64,000 bases of DNA from contig JAIQDT010002050.1 in NCBI GenBank assembly GCA_021521415.1, positions 62,001 to 126,000 of the forward strand, in the 5' to 3' direction. This stretch comes from Bidens hawaiensis (lineage: Eukaryota > Streptophyta > Magnoliopsida > Asterales > Asteraceae). The stretch's first letter is position 1, and each line of letters opens with the position of its first letter. Under the pieces are notes generated by a model. The model was not told the origin of the DNA and ran no database searches. It saw only the letters and a program-made list of their open reading frames with translations. Both the position numbers and the translations under genes were made by a program. Of this stretch, positions 34,551-45,310 are shown one piece after another.

Positions 34551-35499
34551 CTATTTGGACGATTGGTTAGTGAAAACCATCTTATGGCATAGCCTAACTT
34601 GGATTTTTGGTTATCGAAAACCGTCCTCTGGCGTAGCCTAATTTGGCGGGTGGTTATTGAAAACCATCCCATGGCGGAGCCTAATTTGGCGGGTGGTTAT
34701 TGAAAATCATCCCATGGCGTAGCCTATTTTGACGGGCGGTTATTGAAAACCATCCCATGGCGGAGTCGATTTTGGCGGGTGGTTATTGAAAAGCATCCCA
34801 TGACGGAGCCTATTTTGGCGGGTGGTTATTGAAAATCATCCTATGGCGGAGCCTATTTTGACGGTCGGTTATTGAAAACCATCTCATGGCGGAGTCGATT
34901 TTGGCGGTGGTTATTGAAAACCATCCCATGGCGAAGCCTATTTTGGCGGGTGGTTATTGAAAACCATCCCATGGCGGAACATAAATTGGCGGGTAGTTAT
35001 TGAAAACCATCCCATTGCGGAGCCTATTTTGGCGGGAGGTTATTGAAAACCATCCCATGGCGGAGCCTATTTTGGCGGGTGGTTATTGAAAATCATCCCA
35101 CGGCGGAGTCGATTTTGGCGGGTGGTTATTGAAAACCATCCTATGACGGAGCCTAATTTGGCGGGTGGTTATTGATAACCATCCCATGGCGGAACCTAAT
35201 TTGGCGGGTGGTTATTGAAAACCATCCCATGGCGGAGCCTATTTTGGCGGGTGGTTACTAAAAACCATCCCATGGCGAAACCTATTTTGGCAGGTGGTTA
35301 ATGAAAACCATCCCATGGCATAACCTAATTTGACGGGTGGTTATTAAAAACCAACCCATGGCGGAGCCTATTTTGGCGGGTGGTTATTGAAAACCATCAC
35401 ATGGCGGAACCTAATTTGGCGAGTGGTTATTGAAAACCATCCCATGGCGGAGCCTATTTTGGCGGGTGGTTATTGAAAATCATCCCATGGCGGAGCCTT
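34551..35499. repeat. 43-bp minisatellite array, about 22 units
   Basis: Same unit as at 32211-33073, with two units more. It lies inside the second copy of the 2.34-kb duplication. Confidence 0.95.
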
Positions 35500-35780
35500 T
35501 TTTGCCAACACTTGTCATCTTTCCATCCTTATTGGAGTGATGACGTGTTATTTGGCTGGAAAAGATGAATTATATGAATGTCAGTGAAACGATGGATTGA
35601 CATGACGGTTACACTTCACAATGCGGCTTTTTTGTCTGTGTCATGCGCTATGGGCGAGGATCCCGGTGATGCGCCTAGCTGTAACACATTTTCTTGCCAT
35701 ATCGTTGGCGTGTCACCTGGCGATTGGACCGCATGGCCTCCATCCCTTCTGTACCCCTCTCCCACATTAGTTGCGGTGTG

Positions 35781-35788
35781 TATAAAAG
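35781..35788 (+). promoter_or_regulatory. TATA box of the antisense ORF, copy 2
   Basis: TATAAAAG sits at exactly the place corresponding to 33355, so the promoter was duplicated together with the coding start. Confidence 0.7.
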
Positions 35789-35920
35789 GGGGAGTTACCT
35801 CTTTGGGATTTCATTATTCACCATAATTCTTTCTTTGAGAACTCCATTCTCCTTTGATTATTCTATTTCATTTTACGGCCGAATCATCTCAATCCACCAA
35901 AACTAAAAGTAATATTACCA

Positions 35921-38900
35921 TGGAGTTCGTCGGTTGTTGTATGTCTGCCGAGGACTTCAATAACATGATCAAGGCTTACAACCTTGGCCCTGAGTTTGAG
36001 GCTTAATTGCGCGCTTCGGGCCAGAAGGCTCAACAGGCTCCTAACGGCAAGATTGCCGTGTATATGAAGTATTTCCTCCTGGGCAAATTTCGTTTGCCCA
36101 TTACGCGGTTTTTGTTGGAGGTTTTGGATGCATTTGGGCTGCACCTCAGCCAAATACATCCAGTCGGAATGGCTCGCCTTCGCCATTTCGAGTATACTTG
36201 TCATTGCCTTGGCGTTACGCCTATGGGTGACAAGATGTCGGCCTTCTACCATTGGCGCTTGTCCCAGAGTAGGTATAATTTGTTTACCTGTCCTGGTGCC
36301 AAGGCCATTGCTTTGGAGACGCCGAAGAGTTTGTACGAGTGGAAGAGTCTCTTCTTCTACGTTACTGCTCGCGTGGTTCCTCATGCGATGCATTTTACGG
36401 ACGTGAAAGAGCTTCCTGAGCCTAAACCAATCCCCTATTCCGGGACGGACTGGTTCAACACCTTATAGGTCAGCCTCTCCCCACTCAGTCACTACTCAAA
36501 GCGCGCACTGGTGCTATTCGACATGAGTCGTATTTGGGAAGATAAGACTAAGGTTTCGGTCATCCATAACGATGGTCATAGTTAGTGATTTACTTGTTTG
36601 TTATGGTCTCCCCTTTAGTTATTTAGCTTTTTCTAACGTTTTTGTCTTTTGCAGAGGTGAAGGATCCCATGCTCCTCCTGCAACCTCCACCAGAGGGTGC
36701 CAAGGTCTTGCGCCGGAGGGAGTTAGTTCTCCGTGAAGAGCCAATCCTCATGAAGACTGCCTCAAACTTTGTGTTTCCTCTTCCTATGGGGCAGTCACTT
36801 CCTCCGCAACCCCTGCCACCTCCCAGCTTCGTTAATTCAAAGGATGGTAAGTTTTTTTAACATTTTTTTTTGTTTGCGTGTTTCCTGATATTTTGTTATT
36901 TGTATGTTTCAGGTAAACGGTCTCATGTTGTGCGCTTTCCTGAATGCAGTGGGAAAGGCGCGCAATCTAGCGGTTGGAAGGCGGTTGCGTCACCGAAAGA
37001 TGCCGCCGCGATAAACGCCATAGATGATGATGAAGATGTCATCATCATGTCTAGCGTTCCTTTCGGTTCTCAGGTATCTTTGTCGATGATATTGCTTGTG
37101 TCGCCTAGTTCCGGCAGTGACGCCGCGTCACTCCTAACCGCCTGTCACCAGGCTTCTATTGGCTTCTTCTTGCCTACAGTCTCACAGCCTATGAGTGTCG
37201 TGGACACAAGTCTGCTAGCTGTTACTCCAATTTTGGCGGCGACATATCTTGTGTCTTCTGCAGCCTCTGCTCCTGGAACTGTTGTGGATATGACTTTCGT
37301 ATCAACCAGTTCATCTGTCTCTTCTACTGCCGCTTGGACGCTCACTGTCCCACACAATGCGACGTCTACACCTGCTGGTGATGAATAATAAAAAGAGGCG
37401 CTTCGCCTCTTCAAGAAGCCCCGCCTTGGTGGGTTTGTGAAGATGAGCAGCTTGGTTAAGTCTCCAGGTATAACATTTTATGCTTTTTATATCTTTGTTT
37501 GTTATGACCCTTCTGACGTTAACTGATATTGTTACAGGGGTTTTGAAGATCTCTTCTTCTACGGGCACTCCTGTGGTTTCCTATGTCGCCTCTTCTTTGG
37601 TGGCTATCTTTGCCAGTTTGCCGATGATGACAAGTGTGGGCAACTTGTCTGAGGCGATGCCCGTTGTACAAGAGATAACTTTGCCAATGATGATGGGTGT
37701 GGTTGGCCTATTTGAGGCCGAAACCATTGTGACGATGGTTCCTGGGTCGGCGGAATCTGTTATTCCGTCCGACCCCCAGTCAATGGCGTCAGTTGGACCA
37801 ATGAAGGCAATTGTGGACGATAATCCAAAGATCTTTAGCAGCGAGTCGGCGGGTGTTTCAATTGCTGACTTTATGAAGTCTAAGCAGCCCTCACCAGACA
37901 AGACTTATGTTCTTGATGGCGATGAGATTGTGCAGCCGCCCCTTTTAGCATCAGGGTGGTGGTAAATGGTAAATTTTTTGATTTTCTCCGTAGCAGTGGC
38001 GGCGGCTCTAGCGGCGGGGTATTAAGTGTAGATACAGATCCCCGTGATTCCATTGAGGCGAATTGAATTTATCAGCCGAAGTGGAAGGTCACCCGCGACG
38101 CCAGTTTTGAAGACCCTGCTACTTTAATAGAATTTTTAGAACATGTTGTTCCTCATGGCGAGCGGATTGTTCGCAAATTCCAGCCTCGGTACAGTTTGTC
38201 CTCCGACACCGTTTTTCACCATGTCCAGTCTCTCTGTAGTTTGCGGAGCTAGTGTGCGTCAATCGCGCCCTTCATGAAGAGAAGATTGAGATAACTGCTA
38301 TTATGAGGGAGATGGAGCAATCGATGAAAAACATCGAGGCTGCCTCTTGGAAGGTGGGTCGAGAAGCAGTTGAGCACCGCCAGGCTCTGACTGTTGCTGA
38401 GTAGAAGTTTGAAAAGGTTGAGGCAGATTTGGCGGAATCTGTCCGTGAGCGCGCTGCGTGCTGTAAAGAGTTCCAGGCTGCATGCAAGAAATCTAATGTT
38501 GATCTTGCTGATGCACGCAGCTGCGATCTTTCTGCCAAGGAGTCTTCCGCTAAACTCGAGGATGAAAACGCTGCTTTGCGCAAGCGTATTGAAGTGTTGG
38601 CCACGAAAGCTGAATTGAGGAAGGCAGATTCAGGCAAAGCTGGCTGACACTCTGGTTTCTCATGAGAAAACCATCGAGTCATTGACTGCTGAGTGTGTTG
38701 CCGCTACCGCCGACCGCGATTGGCTGTTGAAGAATGCCATCTGCAAGGTAATCTTTTATTCTCTTACTCTCGTTCTTTTGTTAATGCTAACATCGTTCTT
38801 TTGCAGGTTGCCCAACTCATCAGTACTGATGATTATTTGACGAAGTGTGTTGGGCATCTTGTTACCGCTACGCAGCAACTTGGGCACAAGACCGGAATCC

Positions 38901-39187
38901 AGGAGGCCGTTACGCATTTGCGTGATAACCTTCCTCCTGAGGCCTACGTTCTTCAGGGTAGTGATGTGGAAGCGGAGTATAAAGCCGCTGAGACTGAGTA
39001 TGATGCTCTCTCATTTCCCATCCTTTCTGTCGTTGGCCAGTACTCCAAGGAAGAAAATGGCGTGCAATTGTTGAGGAAGTTGTTGGATCCCGAAGAAGCC
39101 GGTCCTTCCACCAGTCATGGTGGTGATGATGAAGATGCTGTTGTGGCTCCTGATCAGACGGGAAAGAGGTTGAACGAAGTTGATTAG
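35921..39187 (+). pseudogene. Antisense Tat ORF, full-length second copy, multi-exon and broken
   Basis: The upstream ATG of copy 1 is ACG here, so the first possible start is ATG at 35921 (MEFVGCCMSAEDF). The gypsy-type domain follows, with TAA at 36004-36006 (this copy only) and the shared TAG at 36466-36468. Exon 2 (36655-36846) resembles copy 1. Later exons are unique: a Ser/Thr/Ala-rich stretch (about 36913-37388) with an acidic DDDEDVIIMSS motif, another at about 37540-37965, and a coiled-coil region (38270-38750: AESVRERAACCKEF, LEDENAALRKRIEVLATKAE) containing stops. The last exon (about 38806-39187) ends GPSTSHGGDDEDAV with a TAG-type stop. Introns with GT-AG ends are visible. The gene ends 188 bp from the end of pol, tail to tail. 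The layout (globular N-terminus, Ser-rich linker, coiled coil) suggests a structural or gag-like role, which is inference. Confidence 0.65.
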
Positions 39188-39374
39188 GGTTTCCCGCTGA
39201 TGTTTATAGTTAGGATTGTTTTCTTTTGCGGATGTTGGTATCTACCTTGTAAATACTTAGTGTATGTATGAAATGAAGCTTTTGTTTTGATTTCTTTTCG
39301 TCTTGTGAAATGCGGAGTATCGTTTTCATTCATATTTGTTGGCCCTTGGCCCGTTTTTACAAGTTGAAATCGAT
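39188..39374. other. Convergent gap between antisense ORF and Tat pol
   Basis: The 187-bp gap separates two genes running tail to tail. It is AT-rich and probably carries 3' ends of both transcripts; no defined signal is claimed. Confidence 0.5.
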
Positions 39375-41537
39375 TTATATGTAACACCTTCGCAGCTGCG
39401 CCGCATTCCATGTCCTTGGAATTGGCGATCCATCTAATTGCATCAGCGTATAAGCGCCCTTTCCCAATACTTCTTTCATCTGATAGGGGTCTTCCCATGT
39501 TGGCGCTAGTTTTCCTTACGCTTGAGCTTTTGATGCCTCGTTGTTGCGAAGGACATAATCTCCGGCATTGAACCCACAAATCTTTACTCTTGTATCGTAA
39601 TACTTCTGGAATTGGCGTTTGTAGTTTTGTTGACGCATTGTTGCCAACTCTCGTCGTTCTTCCAGAAGCATTAATTCCAATTGCCTTTCGGCTTCATTGT
39701 CATTCGGTAGTGTAACTCTTGGCGATGGCACTCCGATTTCCGCCAGAATCATTACTTCCGTGCCATAAGTTAGGCTGAATGGTGTTTCGGCGTTACTTGT
39801 GTTTCTTTGGGTGCGTATTGCCCAAAGGACATGCACTAACTGATCAACCCAACCTGATTTGTAATCCGCCAGCCTTCTCTTTATGCCGCCAACAATTCTT
39901 CGATTGGCGCGTTCCACTTCTCCATTCCCTTGTGGATGGGCGACAAAAGTGAAAGTGTGAGTTATCTTCAACTCTTTAAGCCATTCCCTGACGCGTTGGT
40001 CTGCAAATTGTGTTCCATTATCGCTTACCAAGTTCATGGGTAGTCCAAAACGGCATATGATAAATTCCCAAATGAATGGCTTGATGCTGGCTACATTTAT
40101 CGTTGCCACTGGTTTCGCTTCAATCCATTTGGAAAAGTAATCGATCACCACAATTAGGAACTTTACTCGTCCTAGCGCTTCAGGAAATGACCTTGTTTGT
40201 CGATTGCCCATTTCTGGAATGGCCAAGTTGTTGTCACCGGGATCATAGCATTTATTGGGCGCAAGGTGTTTGGTGCATGGCGCTGGCATGCGCTGCAGCG
40301 CCTTAGTTGTTTTTCTGCATCTATGTGCATGCCCGACCAGTAATATCCCGTGTTCATGATCTTGGCTACCACCATTTTTGGACCCGCGAGAATGCCACAA
40401 ATTCCTTCATGAATTTCTCTCAACAGGTAAGTTGCGTCTTGCGTGTCCACACATCGGAGAAGTGGCCCCAAATAAGATCGTTTGTACAAAATGCCATTCT
40501 GAAGTGTATAATTCAGCTCTTTGTGACGGATCATTCGGGCCTCCGCTTTCTTGTCTGGCAAGGTACCTGATGACAAGAAGTTGACGATTGGTGTCATCCA
40601 GTTTGGTGTGGTTGCGGAGCATACACAGTCTTCTCTCATGATTGTTGAAGGGTTTGTTAACACTTGTTCGTGGACGTCTTTGGCGAGGTGTTCGAAGCTT
40701 ACCAATGCTAAGTTGCTAAGAGCATCTGCTTGTTTATTTTCGCATCGTTTCACATGTTTCACTTTACACGTGATGAAGGTTCCCATTAGCGCCTTAGCTT
40801 GCGCCAGGTATAATGCCACTTTCTCATCTTTTGCATCATATGATCCTTATATTTGATTCGCCACTAACATTGAATCGACGTGCGCCCCCAAATGTTGAGC
40901 CATCAACTTTTTGGCGATTCTCAAACCTGTCAACAATGGTTCATACTCCACCTCGTTATTTGTGCTCTTGAATTCGATACTTATTGCGTATGTGAAGTCT
41001 TTCCCTTTTGGGTTGGTTATTTTTAACCCTGCAGCTGCACCTTCATCATTGGATGCCCTGTCAGTGAACAATTTCCAAACTTGTTCTTTTTATTGTTCAG
41101 CGGGGGGTTCTATTCCTTTCGGAATTCCTCCTCCTTCTCATGGGGTACTTCCGCCACGAAGTCTGCCAAAACTTGACCCTTGATTGCTAGTCTGGGTTTG
41201 TATTCGATGGTGTTTCTCCCAACTCTATCATCCATTTCGCCAGTCTTCCGGTCTGGGTTTGTGTATCGGGTGCCCTTGGAAGTATCTTCTCAGACGGTGT
41301 GCCATTTGTACCAGCGACGGAACCAGTTTTTCCAAAGTGGAATATCTTGTTTCTGCATCCGCTAGAGTATGGCTTACATAGTAGATAGGTGTTTGGACAC
41401 CACTTCTTTCCACCACTACTAATGCGCTAATTGCTCTTTCTGAAGCCGCTAAATATATTATCAACGGTTCTTTGGCCTTTGGTTCCGTCAATGTTGACAA
41501 TTCTGCTAAGCGCGACTTGATTTCTCGGAACGCCACT
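39375..41537 (-). pseudogene. Tat pol fragment: RNase H, second RNase H, integrase
   Basis: Read leftward from the Athila junction. First comes the classical RNase H tail (YYVSHTLADAETRYSTLEKL), then a linker with frame breaks. A second, archaeal-type RNase H follows at 41071-40847: TDRASN in place of the usual TDGASN, then NNEVEYEPLLTGLRIA and VDSMLVANQI. The integrase zinc-binding region is at about 40460-40300 (HEGICGILAGPK, CSACQRH). The integrase core has all three acidic residues: WAIDKQ, VSDNGTQF and GNGEVE. The C-terminal part ends at a TAA at 39375-39377. Lesions include a frameshift near 40195 between the core's first Asp and VIDYFSKWIEAK, and an in-frame TAA near 39514. RT is absent because the Athila element cuts pol at 41537. 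Confidence 0.9.
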
Positions 41538-43218
41538 TGATATAATGCTAAATATTTATGTTTCCCGTGTATAATTTATTTAATATTTTAATAGTTTATA
41601 TTCGTTTTTAGTTGAGATTTGTATACTACTAATACTTTTATGTTTTTTAGGTTCCGGGATTTGATCGTGATTGAAAAAGACGAAAAACGAGCTAAAAAGT
41701 GCCAAAACGGAGATCCGGAACGCGTCAGAACAGAAAACCGGTCAGACCGGGCCGGTGTGACCGGCCCCCTTGGAAAAGCACGCCGCGCGGCGCCTAGAGG
41801 GTACTGATGGGTTTTTAATTTTTTCTTGCTTAATGTTGGGCCTTGTTTTGGGTATTTAAACACCTTTAACTTAAACATGACATAACCTGAAAGCCACCAG
41901 CCGAATCAGAGAGTCCTTGGAGCTATCTTACGAGTCTTGTGGTAATTTTGAAGGCAAGAGAACATCCGGTGATGAGCTAGACGTTTTAGATCGAAGAATA
42001 CGGGTTTTATCGCCTTTAATCTTTCGTTCTTTAGATTTTAACCATGTTTTCATTATTATTTGTTTTGTTTGATTTAGACTTTAAGATGCTAGGCTAAATT
42101 ACATAAACTACCTAGGTCGTGATGAACCTTAGTTCGGTTTGATTTTATTTGGATTTCGTTTCGTTATGGATTTTATGTTCTAAGTAAACGGTTTAGTTTG
42201 ATTTAATTGATGCGTTTGATTGCTTGGTTTTGTTTACTTGAATTTATTGTTTCACATTGCCCTTGTTGATTGTTTCATATGATAGGGTTTTGTTATGTCA
42301 TTTACTGTGTGTTCTTGACTAGTTTGTGATTAATATGCATTAAAATCATAGAAACAATAAAATCAATTAAACAGATAAAAGTGAACTGCCAGCCTAGAAA
42401 GCTGTAAGGTGATAGGCTATTAATAGATCTTTGTTGGGCAGGATTGCTAGATTTAGTTCTTCGCAAGGAGTCCGTCTTGGTTTGATTGTCCGTTTAGTCT
42501 ATTAAGTTAATTGAGTCTGTTTTGCTATCTTTGAATTCCGCGCTGTAAGGTAGGTTTTCGTCATAAAAGATACTTAGACATAAGCGATTAAATAACCGTA
42601 AGGAAGTTTAATATAAAACTGGTGAGTCTTAAAACTTGTTAGAAATCCATAGGCGTCTTCTTGAAGTTCAAGGGTCCTGTTTGGGTTTTCTGTCAAGGGT
42701 CTATTTAAGATCCCAGTTCCATAACGTGAGTTTTCCATTTATTTAATAACCGTAACTTTGGGGATTCTGGCCTAGGTAGTTATCTTTATCATTTTAGCTA
42801 ATCTAAGTGTTTAATTGTTTTTTGAGTTAAAGTAATTAGGTTAAAGGTTTATTAATTAATTAATTAAGTTTAAGGTAATGATTATGTTTTATTGTTATTA
42901 TAATAATTAGGGTTAGGTTTTTATTATTATATTATTTGTTTTCATTAGTTAATTATTATATAAGTTTTAATTATTATTATTAAATTCCCCCTCAAATATT
43001 ATTAATAAATAGTCGTGTCTTGTAGTTGAGTCTAATTTGCTAGTTTTGTAATTTAAAGAGTCTCGTGGGTTCGATATCCGGACTTACTTAGCCGTATAGA
43101 GTCGATCGGTTCACTTGCCGGTTTTTAGTTTAAGTTAAGTTTAAGGGTTTAGAGTATTACTTAGTGTCTAGATTAGTATAATTTAGTTAATAATTGTTTG
43201 ACTATTTTTAGCACATCA
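41538..43218 (+). repeat. 5' LTR of the Athila element
   Basis: It starts TGATATAATGC and ends AGCACATCA, six bases before the primer site. It contains a GC-rich part at about 41700-41790 ('gcacgccgcgcggcgcctag') and an AT-rich 3' half. No second copy is in the window, so the ends rest on the primer site and the Tat junction. Confidence 0.8.
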
Positions 43219-43224
43219 AGTTTT

Positions 43225-43242
43225 TGGCGCCGTTGCCGGGGA
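43225..43242 (+). promoter_or_regulatory. Primer-binding site for Asp tRNA
   Basis: TGGCGCCGTTGCCGGGGA complements the 3' end of plant tRNA-Asp, the usual primer of Athila-type elements. Confidence 0.9.
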
Positions 43243-43405
43243 ATCTTAGCGATTGCGTTGTTTGCTTTAATTGGACTTATTTGCTACATACGTGCTATTT
43301 GTTTTATTTTCGTTTGAGTCGTAGGAGTCTAATTAATTTTTAGTTTATTTTTGTTTTAGTTTTTATTTTTAGCCTACCTACTTAGTCTGTTGCGTTTTCA
43401 GGTTT

Positions 43406-44581
43406 ATGCCACGTCTTCATTCGCAAGGACCACCGTTGGAAAACCTGAAATTTTTTCCGTTGAAGACCGAGGCTAGCTTGTCAGCAGAGAAGCAACTGTC
43501 AGAAACCAGTTCTACACCAAAGTCTTCCCCAACCAGTTCACCACCTGAAAGTCCTAGAATTCAAGTTCAAATGGCCGACAATAGAACAATTGTTGCTCAA
43601 GTCTTCGATGGCTTATTCGGAAACCAGTCATGCATCGTTGTCCTCGAGATCGACAACCCCTACTCGTGGCATATCCCATCATAAGTCATGAAAAACATCG
43701 TTCAAACTAATCAGTTTCATGGGAACGATGACGAGGATGCACCGGCTCATATTAACCGACTTTATCGTGTTTTGAAAACTTTTAATTTGCAAGGTGCTAC
43801 TGAAGATGCAATTTTCTTACATCTTTTTCCTTTTTCACTTGCAGGAAAAGAAGCTACTTGGCTCGATACTCAGCCGCCTGGCACATTCACCACTTGGGAA
43901 GCACTGCGCTCTGCATTCATCAAGAGATACTTCCCACCAGCTAAAACGGCTATTCTTCGTGATCAGATTCACTCGTTTCATATGGAGCCAGATGAACAAT
44001 ATTGCCATGCTTGGGAGCGTTTTCAGAATTTGCTTGCCCGTTGTTCACATAATGGTCTTACACCATGGGCTCTTGTGGAAAAATTTTACAACGGGCTGAC
44101 GTATGAAACCCAAGTTTGTTTTGACACTGCTGCTGGAGGTAACTTGATGGCAAGGAAGAATGTCACCGAATGTAACGAGATGTTCGAAAGCTTCGCTCAA
44201 TCAGACCTCGCCAAAGGGCCACAATGCGGGAATTCCACTCACGTTAGCAGTACATCCTCATCTTCTTGAGGTGTACACCAGGTTAATATGGATATTACTG
44301 TGGCTTCTGCTTTGAAATCATTAACCCGAGAAGTGAAGGAACTTAAGACTAAGGTGGACAAGTATGAGTTTTGTAGAGGTGGACATGGCACTTTGGAGTG
44401 CCCGGTGATGAATCAGCAAGTCGACTTTGTTGGTGGTCAGAATAGGTTTCCAAACAACAACTTCAACAACAATCAAAATTGGAACACCTACAAGAACCCG
44501 AATCAGAATAACTCCAACTGGCGTCCGTCAGGCGCACCACCCAGCTATCAAAATTCTTTCAATCAAGGACAAGGTCAGTAC

Positions 44582-44640
<59 letters not shown>

Positions 44641-45191
44641 TGGTACTAATGTTCAAAATAATGTGCAGGATTCTACTGGAGGAATTGGACGTCTAGAAGA
44701 TATGATGAAGCAAATCTTGGAGAGAGATCAAATTACACAGAAAAAGTTTGCCGAACACGATTTGCTCCTCAAAAATAAAAAAATCCTCTTTACTTGACCT
44801 TCAAAGGTCCGTTGGTGATATTGCTCGTTGTCTCGAAGAAAGGCCTCAAGGACAGTTTTCGGGTTCTACTAAACCGAATCCGGCCGCCCAATTGAAAGCA
44901 ATTACTACTCGTAGCGGAAGGGTTTTAGGTCCCGAGGTTGTTAAAGAAAGGGTTGGAGTTGAAGAAGAGGAAGTGGTGGATGAAGAGATTGAGATGGAGG
45001 CTCCGGGTAAGTCAAAAGCTAAAACACCAATTATTGAGCCACAAGTTGAGAAAGAGCCGGTCGTATTTCGGCCACCACCCGATATTAATATTGCCCATGT
45101 TCCTTATCCCGCTCGTCTCAAGAATCAAATATACACGAGGGAATACAGACATTTTCTATATATGTTTCGACAATTAAAGATTAATCTTTAG
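43406..45191 (+). pseudogene. Athila gag
   Basis: One frame from ATG 43406 gives a Ser/Pro-rich N-terminus. The conserved gag core follows: NQFHGNDDEDAPAHINRLYR, ATWLDTQPPGTFTTWE, FIKRYFPPAKTAILRDQI, then ERFQNLLARCSHNG. A single CCHC-like remnant (CRGGHGTLECP) and an Asn-rich linker come after that. In-frame stops are TAA at 43682-43684 and TGA at 44267-44269. The reading frame then shifts in an A-rich stretch near 44775 and continues through AITTRSGRVLGPE towards protease. A pure AAT repeat (44582-44637) encodes the poly-Asn part. The protein would package the element RNA. Confidence 0.85.
44581..44640. repeat. (AAT)n microsatellite inside gag
   Basis: About 18 uninterrupted AAT triplets, read as poly-Asn in the gag frame. 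It probably arose by slippage in an already Asn-rich segment. Confidence 0.97.
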
Positions 45192-45310
45192 TTTGTTGAA
45201 GCCCTCCAACACATACCAAAGTATGCGGAATTTTTGAAAGATTTACTTAAGAGAAAAGATCGGTTGGAGAGGTTTCATCTATTCCACTTAGCGGGGATTG
45301 TTCGGAGGTA

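Larger units (their letters stand above)
34445..36870. repeat. Second copy of the Tat internal tandem duplication
   Basis: It matches 32105-34444 with an offset of 2340 at the start and 2426 from the promoter onward. The 86-bp difference equals two 43-bp repeat units. The copies also differ by scattered substitutions, including copy-specific stop codons. Confidence 0.92.
31461..41537 (-). mobile_element. Tat-lineage Ty3/gypsy element (minus strand), interrupted by Athila
   Basis: On the minus strand the order is RNase H, second (archaeal-type) RNase H, integrase, then a large non-pol region with an ORF on the opposite strand, tandem repeats, polypurine tract and LTR. A duplicated RNase H and an extra antisense ORF after pol are hallmarks of the Tat group (Ogre, Retand and Grande relatives). 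RT, protease, gag and the 5' LTR are missing here because the Athila element starts at 41538; they should lie beyond it, outside the window. All coding parts are broken. Confidence 0.75.

Noticed and set aside
32211..35499. 43-bp direct repeats considered as a CRISPR array
   Set aside because: Units are contiguous without unique spacers, and the setting is a plant retrotransposon.
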